Part shown: piece by piece, positions 37,901 to 51,700 of the stretch
Layout: each line of letters begins with the position of its first letter
How positions within the stretch are numbered: the first letter of the stretch is position 1
Position numbers and translations under genes: made by a program
NCBI RefSeq assembly: GCF_963662255.1
Contig: NW_026912147.1
Span: 275,871 to 339,870 of the forward strand
From: Cinclus cinclus
Lineage: Eukaryota; Chordata; Aves; Passeriformes; Cinclidae
Length of the DNA: 64,000 bases
Direction of reading: 5' to 3'
The notes under the pieces: model-generated
Told to the model about the DNA's origin: nothing
Database searches by the model: none
Seen by the model: only the letters and a program-made list of their open reading frames with translations

Positions 37901-40900
37901 GAGTGCAGAATGTCGGCGGTCTGGCACGCCTGCTTGCCGAAAGCCAGGATCAGCGAGACAGCGTGCTAGGCTCTGTTTCACAGCACCTTGGAGAACACGC
38001 CCTTGAAGAATGCCGTCTCTGTTCCGCAAAAGCTCTGCCACAGTGAAGGTGGAAGAAGCAGCCTGTGGCCACGGGCAGAGCTGGTCAACAGCTGCGCCTA
38101 ACTTTCCCAAGCTGCGAGAGCATTCTCAGCCGAGTTCTGCTTTGACAGAGCTATTGCTGAACTTTTGCAGTCCCGGAGGCTGCTGAAACCAAGGCTGTGT
38201 TCTGCCTCTTCATTCTTGCCTTCCTGTGCTCCAGCGAGAAGTGAAGCTCTGGCACGGCATTCAGCTTTGCCGCCTCTCTGCACGGAAAGCACTAGACCGA
38301 ACTAGTGTGCTTCGTGCATGCTCTCTCCTCGCTTTTATGGTCACTGCTCTGCTTTTTGCTTGGCAGCGTTCAAAGGGTCCACGGCATACCTCTTGCAGAG
38401 CGAGAGGTGGCCGGCGAGGAATACTTGCTGGCTTAAGTCGTTCCATGCTCAAGGCATTCATCGGAGCAAAACCATGGGGGAAAAGAGGGGGGAACATTGC
38501 AGGACAAATTTCTATGCTGGAACATGATTGTCTGCGAGACAGCTCTCCGCAGCTCTAGTATTTGGCCAGGCTGAAATCAGCGCCACGGGAAGCCAATCTG
38601 ACAAGCGGAGTGCAACGAGCGCGGCGATATGGGGCCACTTGGCAGGTGGCCGAAGAAAGACGGCTGCCCCGCGAATGGGGTGCCAGAAGGCAAGTTTCAG
38701 CAGGGCGTTGCGGGCGAGCTTAATGTGTAGCCGCAGTTGTTCTAGGCGAGATTGTAGCCGAGAAGCTTTCCGTCTCCATTCACGAGACAAGAAAAGCAGA
38801 ACGCAATGGTCTAGAGGGTTGAGAAGAAAAGTGCTCGTAGCGAGCTCGTTGCGGCAGAAGCGAAAGCCAGGAGCAGCGTGCTCGCTGCGAGAAGTAGACG
38901 GCGCTTCGCCTCCTTGGGAAGGAAATGGCGTCTGGGCACGAACGGCAGCCAGCGAAGCTTCAGAACAGCAGGCTGTTCTGCTCAGCGTACGAGCCTGAAG
39001 TGAGTGGCAAGGGCTAAGGGGACAGTCCCAAGGCATCTAGCTTTCCTGCTAGCAATGCCATTTCTACCCTGCTGTGGAAAACATTGTCCTCTGCCCTTCT
39101 GCTCCGAGAGGCAGAGAGCACCTCGGCAGACGCAGTGCAGAGGGAAAGGACACAGTATCCGAGGGAGCGTGACGCCACTTAGGCGGGCAAAGCAGAAAGG
39201 TGCCGCCCGGCACTGGCTTTGACTCCCTGAGCTTCCTTGCTAGGACAGCAGCTGCCGAAAGCTGGCAACTAGGCTGCCAGAGTGCAGAATGTCGGCGGTC
39301 TGGCACGCCTGCTTGCCGAAAGCCAGGATCAGCGAGACAGCGTGCTAGGCTCTGTTTCACAGCACCTTGGAGAACACGGCCTTGAAGAATGCCGTCTCTG
39401 TTCCGCAAAAGCTCTGCCACAGTGAAGGTGGAAGAAGCAGCCTGTGGCCACGGGCAGAGCTGGTCAACAGCTGCGCCTAACTTTGCCAAGCTGCGAGAGC
39501 ATTCTCAGCCGAGTTCTGCTTTGACAGAGCTATTGCTGAACTTTTGCAGTCCCGGAGGCTGCTGAAACCAAGGCTGTGTTCTGCCTCTTCATTCTTGCCT
39601 TCCTGTGCTCCAGCGAGAAGTGAAGCTCTGGCACGGCATTCAGCTTTGCCGCCTCTCTGCACGGAAAGCACTAGACCGAACTAGTGTGCTTCGTGCATGC
39701 TCTCTCATCGCTTTTATGGTCACTGCTCTGCTTTTTGCTTGGCAGCGTTCCAAGGGTCCACGGCATACCTCTTGCAGAGCGAGAGGTGGCCGGCGAGGAA
39801 TACTTGCTGGCTTAAGTCGTTCCATGCTCAAGGCATTCATCGGAGCAACACCATGGGGGAAAAGAGGGGGGAACATTGCAGGACAAATTTCTATGCTGGA
39901 ACATGATTGTCTGCGAGACAGCTCTCCGCAGCTCTAGTATTTGGCCAGGCTGAAATCAGCGCCACGGGAAGCCAATCTGACAAGCGGAGTGCAACGAGCG
40001 CGGCGATATGGGGCCACTTGGCAGGTGGCCGAAGAAAGACGGCTGCCCCGCGAATGGGGTGCCAGAAGGCAAGTTTCAGCAGGGCGTTGCGGGCGAGCTT
40101 AATGTGTAGCCGCAGTTGTTCTAGGCGAGATTGTAGCCGAGAAGCTTTCCGTCTCCATTCACGAGACAAGAAAAGCAGAACGCAATGGTCTAGAGGGTTG
40201 AGAAGAAAAGTGCTCGTAGCGAGCTCGTTGCGGCAGAAGCGAAAGCCAGGAGCAGCGTGCTCGCTGCGAGAAGTAGACGGCGCTTCGCCTCCTTGGGAAG
40301 GAAATGGCGTCTGGGCACGAACGGCAGCCAGCGAAGCTTCAGAACAGCAGGCTGTTCTGCTCAGCGTACGAGCCTGAAGTGAGTGGCAAGGGCTAAGGGG
40401 ACAGTCCCAAGGCATCTAGCTTTCCTGCTAGCAATGCCATTTCTACCCTGCTGTGGAAAACATTGTCCTCTGCCCTTCTGCTCCGAGAGGCAGAGAGCAC
40501 CTCGGCAGACGCAGTGCAGAGGGAAAGGACACAGTATCCGAGGGAGCGTGACGCCGCTTAGGCGGGCAAAGCAGAAAGGTGCCGCCCGGCACTGGCTTTG
40601 ACTCCCTGAGCTTCCTTGCTAGGACAGCAGCTGCCGAAAGCTGGCAACTAGGCTGCCAGAGTGCAGAATGTCGGCGGTCTGGCACGCCTGCTTGCCGAAA
40701 GCCAGGATCAGCGAGACAGCGTGCTAGGCTCTGTTTCACAGCACCTTGGAGAACACGCCCTTGAAGAATGCCGTCTCTGTTCCGCAAAAGCTCTGCCACA
40801 GTGAAGGTGGAAGAAGCAGCCTGTGGCCACGGGCAGAGCTGGTCAACAGCTGCGCCTAACTTTCCCAAGCTGCGAGAGCATTCTCAGCCGAGTTCTGCTT

Positions 40901-42749
40901 TGACAGAGCTATTGCTGAACTTTTGCAGTCCCGGAGGCTGCTGAAACCAAGGCTGTGTTCTGCCTCTTCATTCTTGCCTTCCTGTGCTCCAGCGAGAAGT
41001 GAAGCTCTGGCACGGCATTCAGCTTTGCCGCCTCTCTGCACGGAAAGCACTAGACCGAACTAGTGTGCTTCGTGCATGCTCTCTCCTCGCTTTTATGGTC
41101 ACTGCTCTGCTTTTTGCTTGGCAGCGTTCAAAGGGTCCACGGCATACCTCTTGCAGAGCGAGAGGTGGCCGGCGAGGAATACTTGCTGGCTTAAGTCGTT
41201 CCATGCTCAAGGCATTCATCGGAGCAAAACCATGGGGGAAAAGAGGGGGGAACATTGCAGGACAAATTTCTATGCTGGAACATGATTGTCTGCGAGACAG
41301 CTCTCCGCAGCTCTAGTATTTGGCCAGGCTGAAATCAGCGCCACGGGAAGCCAATCTGACAAGCGGAGTGCAACGAGCGCGGCGATATGGGGCCACTTGG
41401 CAGGTGGCCGAAGAAAGACGGCTGCCCCGCGAATGGGGTGCCAGAAGGCAAGTTTCAGCAGGGCGTTGCGGGCGAGCTTAATGTGTAGCCGCAGTTGTTC
41501 TAGGCGAGATTGTAGCCGAGAAGCTTTCCGTCTCCATTCACGAGACAAGAAAAGCAGAACGCAATGGTCTAGAGGGTTGAGAAGAAAAGTGCTCGTAGTG
41601 AGCTCGTTGCGGCAGAAGCGAAAGCCAGGAGCAGCGTGCTCGCTGCGAGAAGTAGACGGCGCTTCGCCTCCTTGGGAAGGAAACCGCGTCTGGGCACGAA
41701 CGGCAGCCAGCGAAGCTTCAGAACAGCAGGCTGTTCTGCTCAGCGTACGAGCCTGAAGTGAGTGGCAAGGGCTAAGGGGACAGTCCCAAGGCATCTAGCT
41801 TTCCTGCTAGCAATGCCATTTCTACCCTGCTGTGGAAAACATTGTCCTCTGCCCTTCTGCTCCGAGAGGCAGAGAGCACCTCGGCAGACGCAGTGCAGAG
41901 GGAAAGGACACAGTATCCGAGGGAGCGTGACGCCACTTAGGCGGGCAAAGCAGAAAGGTGCCGCCCGGCACTGGCTTTGACTCCCTGAGCTTCCTTGCTA
42001 GGACAGCAGCTGCCGAAAGCTGGCAACTAGGCTGCCAGAGTGCAGAATGTCGGCGGTCTGGCACGCCTGCTTGCCGAAAGCCAGGATCAGCGAGACAGCG
42101 TGCTAGGCTCTGTTTCACAGCACCTTGGAGAACACGCCCTTGAAGAATGCCGTCTCTGTTCCGCAAAAGCTCTGCCACAGTGAAGGTGGAAGAAGCAGCC
42201 TGTGGCCACGGGCAGAGCTGGTCAACAGCTGCGCCTAACTTTCCCAAGCTGCGAGAGCATTCTCAGCCGAGTTCTGCTTTGACAGAGCTAGTGCTGAACT
42301 TTTGCAGTCCCGGAGGCTGCTGAAACCAAGGCTGTGTTCTGCCTCTTCATTCTTGCCTTCCTGTGCTCCAGCGAGAAGTGAAGCTCTGGCACGGCATTCA
42401 GCTTTGCCGCCTCTCTGCACGGAAAGCACTAGACCGAACTAGTGTGCTTCGTGCATGCTCTCTCATCGCTTTTATGGTCACTGCTCTGCTTTTTGCTTGG
42501 CAGCGTTCCAAGGGTCCACGGCATACCTCTTGCAGAGCGAGAGGTGGCCGGCGAGGAATACTTGCTGGCTTAAGTCGTTCCATGCTCAAGGCATTCATCG
42601 GAGCAACACCATGGGGGAAAAGAGGGGGGAACATTGCAGGACAAATTTCTATGCTGGAACATGATTGTCTGCGAGACAGCTCTCCGCAGCGCTAGTATTT
42701 GGCCAGGCTGAAATCAGCGCCACGGGAAGCCAATCTGACAAGCGGAGTG
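28960..42749. repeat. Higher-order repeat unit A: ten monomers, 13,790 bp
   Basis: Copies 22-31 carry an ordered set of variants that is repeated in copies 32-41 at an offset of exactly 13,790 bp. Private markers include C at 29,448, T at 29,469, T at 29,502, T at 31,003 and 33,761, A at 32,782 and 35,540, T at 32,912, T at 41,599 and CC at 41,684-41,685. Each recurs 13,790 bp downstream. Visible differences from unit B are few: T at 29,025 (G in B), G at 39,485 (C in B) and G at 42,291 (T in B). The start is set to a monomer boundary for convenience; the true breakpoint cannot be fixed from variants alone. Confidence 0.92.
31718..41370. repeat. Dimeric (2,758-bp) sub-periodicity inside unit A
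   Basis: Alternate copies (24, 26, 28 and 30) carry A at phase 1237 together with T at phase 1321 (A at 32,954, 35,712, 38,470 and 41,228). The copies between them carry other combinations. Copies 24 and 26 also share gaatgtagg, the CCCC change upstream of gaggctgctg, and the ACAGAA loop. The same alternation recurs in unit B (46,744, 49,502, 52,260 and 55,018). Confidence 0.85.
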
Positions 42750-45700
42750 CAACGAGCGCGGCGATATGGGGCCACTTGGCAGGTGGCCGAAGAAAGACGG
42801 CTGCCCCGCGAATGGGGTGCCAGAAGGCAAGTTTCAGCAGGGCGTTGCGGGCGAGCTTAATGTGTAGCCGCAGTTGTTCTAGGCGAGATTGTAGCCGAGA
42901 AGCTTTCCGTCTCCATTCACGAGACAAGAAAAGCAGAACGCAATGGTCTAGAGGGTTGAGAAGAAAAGTGCTCGTAGCGAGCTCGTTGCGGCAGAAGCGA
43001 AAGCCAGGAGCAGCGTGCTCGCTGCGAGAAGTAGACGGCGCTTCGCCTCCTTGGGAAGGCAATGGCGTCTGGGCACGAACGGCAGCCAGCGAAGCTTCAG
43101 AACAGCAGGCTGTTCTGCTCAGCGTACGAGCCTGAAGTGAGTGGCAAGGGCTAAGGGGTCAGTTCCAAGGCATCTAGCTTTCCTGCTAGCAATGCCATTT
43201 CTACCCTGCTGTGGAAAACATTGTCCTCTGCCCTTCTCCTCCGAGAGGCAGAGAGCACTTCGGCAGACGCAGTGCAGAGGGAAAGGACACATTATCCGAG
43301 GGAGCGTGACGCCGCTTAGGCGGGCAAAGCAGAAAGGTGCCGCCCGGCACTGGCTTTGACTCCCTGAGCTTCCTTGCTAGGACAGCAGCTGCCGAAAGCT
43401 GGCAACTAGGCTGCCAGAGTGCAGAATGTCGGCGGTCTGGCACGCCTGCTTGCCGAAAGCCAGGATCAGCGAGACAGCGTGCTAGGCTCTGTTTCACAGC
43501 ACCCTGGAGAACACGCCCTTGAAGAATGCCGTCTCTGTTCCGCAAAAGCTCTGCCACAGTGAAGGTGGAAGAAGCAGCCTGTGGCCACGGGCAGAGCTGG
43601 TCAACAGCTGCGCCTAACTTTCCCAAGCTGCGAGAGCATTCTCAGCCGAGTTCTGCTTTGACAGAGCTATTGCTGAACTTTTGCAGCCCCGGAGGCTGCT
43701 GAAACCAAGGCTGTGTTCTGCCTCTTCATTCTTGCCTTCCTGTGCTCCAGCGAGAAGTGAAGCTCTGGCACGGCATTCAGCTTTGCCGCCTCTCTGCACG
43801 GAAAGCACTAGACCGAACTAGTGTGCTTCGTGCATGCTCTCTCATCGCTTTTATGGTCACTGCTCTGCTTTTTGCTTGGCAGCGTTCCAAGGGTCCACGG
43901 CATACCTCTTGCACAGCGAGAGGTGGCCGGCGAGGAATACTTGCTGGCTTAAGTCGTTCCATGCTCAAGGCATTCATCGGAGCAACACCATGGGGGAAAA
44001 GAGGGGGGAACATTGCAGGACAAATTTCTATGCTGGAACATGATTGTCTGCGAGACAGCTCTCCGCAGCGCTAGTATTTGGCCAGGCTGAAATCAGCGCC
44101 ACGGGAAGCCAATCTGACAAGCGGAGTGCAACGAGCGCGGCGATATGGGGCCACTTGGCAGGTGGCCGAAGAAAGACGGCTGCCCCGCGAATGGGGTGCC
44201 AGAAGGCAAGTTTCAGCAGGGCGTTGCGGGCGAGCTTAATGTGTAGCCGCAGTTGTTCTAGGCGAGATTGTAGCCGAGAAGCTTTCCGTCTCCATTCACG
44301 AGACAAGAAAAGCAGAACGCAATGGTCTAGAGGGTTGAGAAGAAAAGTGCTCGTAGCGAGCTCGTTGCGGCAGAAGCGAAAGCCAGGAGCAGCGTGCTCG
44401 CTGCGAGAAGTAGACGGCGCTTCGCCTCCTTGGGAAGGCAATGGCGTCTGGGCACGAACGGCAGCCAGCGAAGCTTCAGAACAGCAGGCTGTTCTGCTCA
44501 GCGTACGAGCCTGAAGTGAGTGGCAAGGGCTAAGGGGTCAGTTCCAAGGCATCTAGCTTTCCTGCTAGCAATGCCATTTCTACCCTGCTGTGGAAAACAT
44601 TGTCCTCTGCCCTTCTGCTCCGAGAGGCAGAGAGCACCTCGGCAGACGCAGTGCAGAGGGAAAGGACACAGTATCCGAGGGAGCGTGACGCCACTTAGGC
44701 GGGCAAAGCAGAAAGGTGCCGCCCGGCACTGGCTTTGACTCCCTGAGCTTCCTTGCTAGGACAGCAGCTGCCGAAAGCTGGCAACTAGGCTGTCAGAGTG
44801 CAGAATGTCGGCGGTCTGGCACGCCTGCTTGCCGAAAGCCAGGATCAGCGAGACAGCGTGCTAGGCTCTGTTTCACAGCACCTTGGAGAACACGGCCTTG
44901 AAGAATGCCGTCTCTGTTCCGCAAAAGCTCTGCCACAGTGAAGGTGGAAGAAGCAGCCTGTGGCCACGGGCAGAGCTGGTCAACAGCTGCGCCTAACTTT
45001 CCCAAGCTGCGAGAGCATTCTCAGCCGAGTTCTGCTTTGACAGAGCTATTGCTGAACTTTTGCAGTCCCGGAGGCTGCTGAAACCAAGGCTGTGTTCTGC
45101 CTCTTCATTCTTGCCTTCCTGTGCTCCAGCGAGAAGTGAAGCTCTGGCACGGCATTCAGCTTTGCCGCCTCTCTGCACGGAAAGCACTAGACCGAACTAG
45201 TGTGCTTCGTGCATGCTCTCTCCTCGCTTTTATGGTCACTGCTCTGCTTTTTGCTTGGCAGCGTTCAAAGGGTCCACGGCATACCTCTTGCACAGCGAGA
45301 GGTGGCCGGCGAGGAATACTTGCTGGCTTAAGTCGTTCCATGCTCAAGGCATTCATCGGAGCAACACCATGGGGGAAAAGAGGGGGGAACATTGCAGGAC
45401 AAATTTCTATGCTGGAACATGATTGTCTGCGAGACAGCTCTCCGCAGCGCTAGTATTTGGCCAGGCTGAAATCAGCGCCACGGGAAGCCAATCTGACAAG
45501 CGGAGTGCAACGAGCGCGGCGATATGGGGCCACTTGGCAGGTGGCCGAAGAAAGACGGCTGCCCCGCGAATGGGGTGCCAGAAGGCAAGTTTCAGCAGGG
45601 CGTTGCGGGCGAGCTTAATGTGTAGCCGCAGTTGTTCTAGGCGAGATTGTAGCCGAGAAGCTTTCCGTCTCCATTCACGAGACAAGAAAAGCAGAACGCA

Positions 45701-48700
45701 ATGGTCTAGAGGGTTGAGAAGAAAAGTGCTCGTAGCGAGCTCGTTGCGGCAGAAGCGAAAGCCAGGAGCAGCGTGCTCGCTGCGAGAAGTAGACGGCGCT
45801 TCGCCTCCTTGGGAAGGAAATGGCGTCTGGGCACGAACGGCAGCCAGCGAAGCTTCAGAACAGCAGGCTGTTCTGCTCAGCGTACGAGCCTGAAGTGAGT
45901 GGCAAGGGCTAAGGGGACAGTCCCAAGGCATCTAGCTTTCCTGCTAGCAATGCCATTTCTACCCTGCTGTGGAAAACATTGTCCTTTGCCCTTCTGCTCC
46001 GAGAGGCAGAGAGCACCTCGGCAGACGCAGTGCAGAGGGAAAGGACACAGTATCCGAGGGAGCGTGACGCCACTTAGGCGGGCAAAGCAGAAAGGTGCCG
46101 CCCGGCACTGGCTTTGACTCCCTGAGCTTCCTTGCTAGGACAGCAGCTGCCGAAAGCTGGCAACTAGGCTGCCAGAGTGCAGAATGTAGGCGGTCTGGCA
46201 CGCCTGCTTGCCGAAAGCCAGGATCAGCGAGACAGCGTGCTAGGCTCTGTTTCACAGCACCTTGGAGAACACGCCCTTGAAGAATGCCGTCTCTGTTCCG
46301 CAAAAGCTCTGCCACAGTGAAGGTGGAAGAAGCAGCCTGTGGCCACGGGCAGAGCTGGTCAACAGCTGCGCCTAACTTTCCCAAGCTGCGAGAGCATTCT
46401 CAGCCGAGTTCTGCTTTGACAGAGCTATTGCTGAACTTTTGCAGCCCCGGAGGCTGCTGAAACCAAGGCTGTGTTCTGCCTCTTCATTCTTGCCTTCCTG
46501 TGCTCCAGCGAGAAGTGAAGCTCTGGCACGGCATTCAGCTTTGCCGCCTCTCTGCACGGAAAGCACTAGACAGAACTAGTGTGCTTCGTGCATGCTCTCT
46601 CCTCGCTTTTATGGTCACTGCTCTGCTTTTTGCTTGGCAGCGTTCAAAGGGTCCACGGCATACCTCTTGCAGAGCGAGAGGTGGCCGGCGAGGAATACTT
46701 GTTGGCTTAAGTCGTTCCATGCTCAAGGCATTCATCGGAGCAAAACCATGGGGGAAAAGAGGGGGGAACATTGCAGGACAAATTTCTATGCTGGAACATG
46801 ATTGTCTGCGAGACAGCTCTCCGCAGCTCTAGTATTTGGCCAGGCTGAAATCAGCGCCACGGGAAGCCAATCTGACAAGCGGAGTGCAACGAGCGCGGCG
46901 ATATGGGGCCACTTGGCAGGTGGCCGAAGAAAGACGGCTGCCCCGCGAATGGGGTGCCAGAAGGCAAGTTTCAGCAGGGCGTTGCGGGCGAGCTTAATGT
47001 GTAGCCGCAGTTGTTCTAGGCGAGATTGTAGCCGAGAAGCTTTCCGTCTCCATTCACGAGACAAGAAAAGCAGAACGCAATGGTCTAGAGGGTTGAGAAG
47101 AAAAGTGCTCGTAGCGAGCTCGTTGCGGCAGAAGCGAAAGCCAGGAGCAGCGTGCTCGCTGCGAGAAGTAGACGGCGCTTCGCCTCCTTGGGAAGGAAAT
47201 GGCGTCTGGGCACGAACGGCAGCCAGCGAAGCTTCAGAACAGCAGGCTGTTCTGCTCAGCGTACGAGCCTGAAGTGAGTGGCAAGGGCTAAGGGGACAGT
47301 CCCAAGGCATCTAGCTTTCCTGCTAGCAATGCCATTTCTACCCTGCTGTGGAAAACATTGTCCTCTGCCCTTCTGCTCCGAGAGGCAGAGAGCACCTCGG
47401 CAGACGCAGTGCAGAGGGAAAGGACACAGTATCCGAGGGAGCGTGACGCCACTTAGGCGGGCAAAGCAGAAAGGTGCCGCCCGGCACTGGCTTTGACTCC
47501 CTGAGCTTCCTTGCTAGGACAGCAGCTGCCGAAAGCTGGCAACTAGGCTGTCAGAGTGCAGAATGTCGGCGGTCTGGCACGCCTGCTTGCCGAAAGCCAG
47601 GATCAGCGAGACAGCGTGCTAGGCTCTGTTTCACAGCACCTTGGAGAACACGGCCTTGAAGAATGCCGTCTCTGTTCCGCAAAAGCTCTGCCACAGTGAA
47701 GGTGGAAGAAGCAGCCTGTGGCCACGGGCAGAGCTGGTCAACAGCTGCGCCTAACTTTCCCAAGCTGCGAGAGCATTCTCAGCCGAGTTCTGCTTTGACA
47801 GAGCTATTGCTGAACTTTTGCAGTCCCGGAGGCTGCTGAAACCAAGGCTGTGTTCTGCCTCTTCATTCTTGCCTTCCTGTGCTCCAGCGAGAAGTGAAGC
47901 TCTGGCACGGCATTCAGCTTTGCCGCCTCTCTGCACGGAAAGCACTAGACCGAACTAGTGTGCTTCGTGCATGCTCTCTCCTCGCTTTTATGGTCACTGC
48001 TCTGCTTTTTGCTTGGCAGCGTTCAAAGGGTCCACGGCATACCTCTTGCAGAGCGAGAGGTGGCCGGCGAGGAATACTTGCTGGCTTAAGTCGTTCCATG
48101 CTCAAGGCATTCATCGGAGCAACACCATGGGGGAAAAGAGGGGGGAACATTGCAGGACAAATTTCTATGCTGGAACATGATTGTCTGCGAGACAGCTCTC
48201 CGCAGCGCTAGTATTTGGCCAGGCTGAAATCAGCGCCACGGGAAGCCAATCTGACAAGCGGAGTGCAACGAGCGCGGCGATATGGGGCCACTTGGCAGGT
48301 GGCCGAAGAAAGACGGCTGCCCCGCGAATGGGGTGCCAGAAGGCAAGTTTCAGCAGGGCGTTGCGGGCGAGCTTAATGTGTAGCCGCAGTTGTTCTAGGC
48401 GAGATTGTAGCCGAGAAGCTTTCCGTCTCCATTCACGAGACAAGAAAAGCAGAACGCAATGGTCTAGAGGGTTGAGAAGAAAAGTGCTCGTAGCGAGCTC
48501 GTTGCGGCAGAAGCGAAAGCCAGGAGCAGCGTGCTCGCTGCGAGAAGTAGACGGCGCTTCGCCTCCTTGGGAAGGAAATGGCGTCTGGGCACGAACGGCA
48601 GCCAGCGAAGCTTCAGAACAGCAGGCTGTTCTGCTCAGCGTACGAGCCTGAAGTGAGTGGCAAGGGCTAAGGGGACAGTCCCAAGGCATCTAGCTTTCCT

Positions 48701-51700
48701 GCTAGCAATGCCATTTCTACCCTGCTGTGGAAAACATTGTCCTTTGCCCTTCTGCTCCGAGAGGCAGAGAGCACCTCGGCAGACGCAGTGCAGAGGGAAA
48801 GGACACAGTATCCGAGGGAGCGTGACGCCACTTAGGCGGGCAAAGCAGAAAGGTGCCGCCCGGCACTGGCTTTGACTCCCTGAGCTTCCTTGCTAGGACA
48901 GCAGCTGCCGAAAGCTGGCAACTAGGCTGCCAGAGTGCAGAATGTAGGCGGTCTGGCACGCCTGCTTGCCGAAAGCCAGGATCAGCGAGACAGCGTGCTA
49001 GGCTCTGTTTCACAGCACCTTGGAGAACACGCCCTTGAAGAATGCCGTCTCTGTTCCGCAAAAGCTCTGCCACAGTGAAGGTGGAAGAAGCAGCCTGTGG
49101 CCACGGGCAGAGCTGGTCAACAGCTGCGCCTAACTTTCCCAAGCTGCGAGAGCATTCTCAGCCGAGTTCTGCTTTGACAGAGCTATTGCTGAACTTTTGC
49201 AGCCCCGGAGGCTGCTGAAACCAAGGCTGTGTTCTGCCTCTTCATTCTTGCCTTCCTGTGCTCCAGCGAGAAGTGAAGCTCTGGCACGGCATTCAGCTTT
49301 GCCGCCTCTCTGCACGGAAAGCACTAGACAGAACTAGTGTGCTTCGTGCATGCTCTCTCCTCGCTTTTATGGTCACTGCTCTGCTTTTTGCTTGGCAGCG
49401 TTCAAAGGGTCCACGGCATACCTCTTGCAGAGCGAGAGGTGGCCGGCGAGGAATACTTGCTGGCTTAAGTCGTTCCATGCTCAAGGCATTCATCGGAGCA
49501 AAACCATGGGGGAAAAGAGGGGGGAACATTGCAGGACAAATTTCTATGCTGGAACATGATTGTCTGCGAGACAGCTCTCCGCAGCTCTAGTATTTGGCCA
49601 GGCTGAAATCAGCGCCACGGGAAGCCAATCTGACAAGCGGAGTGCAACGAGCGCGGCGATATGGGGCCACTTGGCAGGTGGCCGAAGAAAGACGGCTGCC
49701 CCGCGAATGGGGTGCCAGAAGGCAAGTTTCAGCAGGGCGTTGCGGGCGAGCTTAATGTGTAGCCGCAGTTGTTCTAGGCGAGATTGTAGCCGAGAAGCTT
49801 TCCGTCTCCATTCACGAGACAAGAAAAGCAGAACGCAATGGTCTAGAGGGTTGAGAAGAAAAGTGCTCGTAGCGAGCTCGTTGCGGCAGAAGCGAAAGCC
49901 AGGAGCAGCGTGCTCGCTGCGAGAAGTAGACGGCGCTTCGCCTCCTTGGGAAGGAAATGGCGTCTGGGCACGAACGGCAGCCAGCGAAGCTTCAGAACAG
50001 CAGGCTGTTCTGCTCAGCGTACGAGCCTGAAGTGAGTGGCAAGGGCTAAGGGGACAGTCCCAAGGCATCTAGCTTTCCTGCTAGCAATGCCATTTCTACC
50101 CTGCTGTGGAAAACATTGTCCTCTGCCCTTCTGCTCCGAGAGGCAGAGAGCACCTCGGCAGACGCAGTGCAGAGGGAAAGGACACAGTATCCGAGGGAGC
50201 GTGACGCCGCTTAGGCGGGCAAAGCAGAAAGGTGCCGCCCGGCACTGGCTTTGACTCCCTGAGCTTCCTTGCTAGGACAGCAGCTGCCGAAAGCTGGCAA
50301 CTAGGCTGCCAGAGTGCAGAATGTCGGCGGTCTGGCACGCCTGCTTGCCGAAAGCCAGGATCAGCGAGACAGCGTGCTAGGCTCTGTTTCACAGCACCTT
50401 GGAGAACACGCCCTTGAAGAATGCCGTCTCTGTTCCGCAAAAGCTCTGCCACAGTGAAGGTGGAAGAAGCAGCCTGTGGCCACGGGCAGAGCTGGTCAAC
50501 AGCTGCGCCTAACTTTCCCAAGCTGCGAGAGCATTCTCAGCCGAGTTCTGCTTTGACAGAGCTATTGCTGAACTTTTGCAGTCCCGGAGGCTGCTGAAAC
50601 CAAGGCTGTGTTCTGCCTCTTCATTCTTGCCTTCCTGTGCTCCAGCGAGAAGTGAAGCTCTGGCACGGCATTCAGCTTTGCCGCCTCTCTGCACGGAAAG
50701 CACTAGACCGAACTAGTGTGCTTCGTGCATGCTCTCTCCTCGCTTTTATGGTCACTGCTCTGCTTTTTGCTTGGCAGCGTTCAAAGGGTCCACGGCATAC
50801 CTCTTGCACAGCGAGAGGTGGCCGGCGAGGAATACTTGCTGGCTTAAGTCGTTCCATGCTCAAGGCATTCATCGGAGCAACACCATGGGGGAAAAGAGGG
50901 GGGAACATTGCAGGACAAATTTCTATGCTGGAACATGATTGTCTGCGAGACAGCTCTCCGCAGCGCTAGTATTTGGCCAGGCTGAAATCAGCGCCACGGG
51001 AAGCCAATCTGACAAGCGGAGTGCAACGAGCGCGGCGATATGGGGCCACTTGGCAGGTGGCCGAAGAAAGACGGCTGCCCCGCGAATGGGGTGCCAGAAG
51101 GCAAGTTTCAGCAGGGCGTTGCGGGCGAGCTTAATGTGTAGCCGCAGTTGTTCTAGGCGAGATTGTAGCCGAGAAGCTTTCCGTCTCCATTCACGAGACA
51201 AGAAAAGCAGAACGCAATGGTCTAGAGGGTTGAGAAGAAAAGTGCTCGTAGCGAGCTCGTTGCGGCAGAAGCGAAAGCCAGGAGCAGCGTGCTCGCTGCG
51301 AGAAGTAGACGGCGCTTCGCCTCCTTGGGAAGGAAATGGCGTCTGGGCACGAACGGCAGCCAGCGAAGCTTCAGAACAGCAGGCTGTTCTGCTCAGCGTA
51401 CGAGCCTGAAGTGAGTGGCAAGGGCTAAGGGGACAGTCCCAAGGCATCTAGCTTTCCTGCTAGCAATGCCATTTCTACCCTGCTGTGGAAAACATTGTCC
51501 TCTGCCCTTCTGCTCCGAGAGGCAGAGAGCACCTCGGCAGACGCAGTGCAGAGGGAAAGGACACAGTATCCGAGGGAGCGTGACGCCACTTAGGCGGGCA
51601 AAGCAGAAAGGTGCCGCCCGGCACTGGCTTTGACTCCCTGAGCTTCCTTGCTAGGACAGCAGCTGCCGAAAGCTGGCAACTAGGCTGCCAGAGTGCAGAA

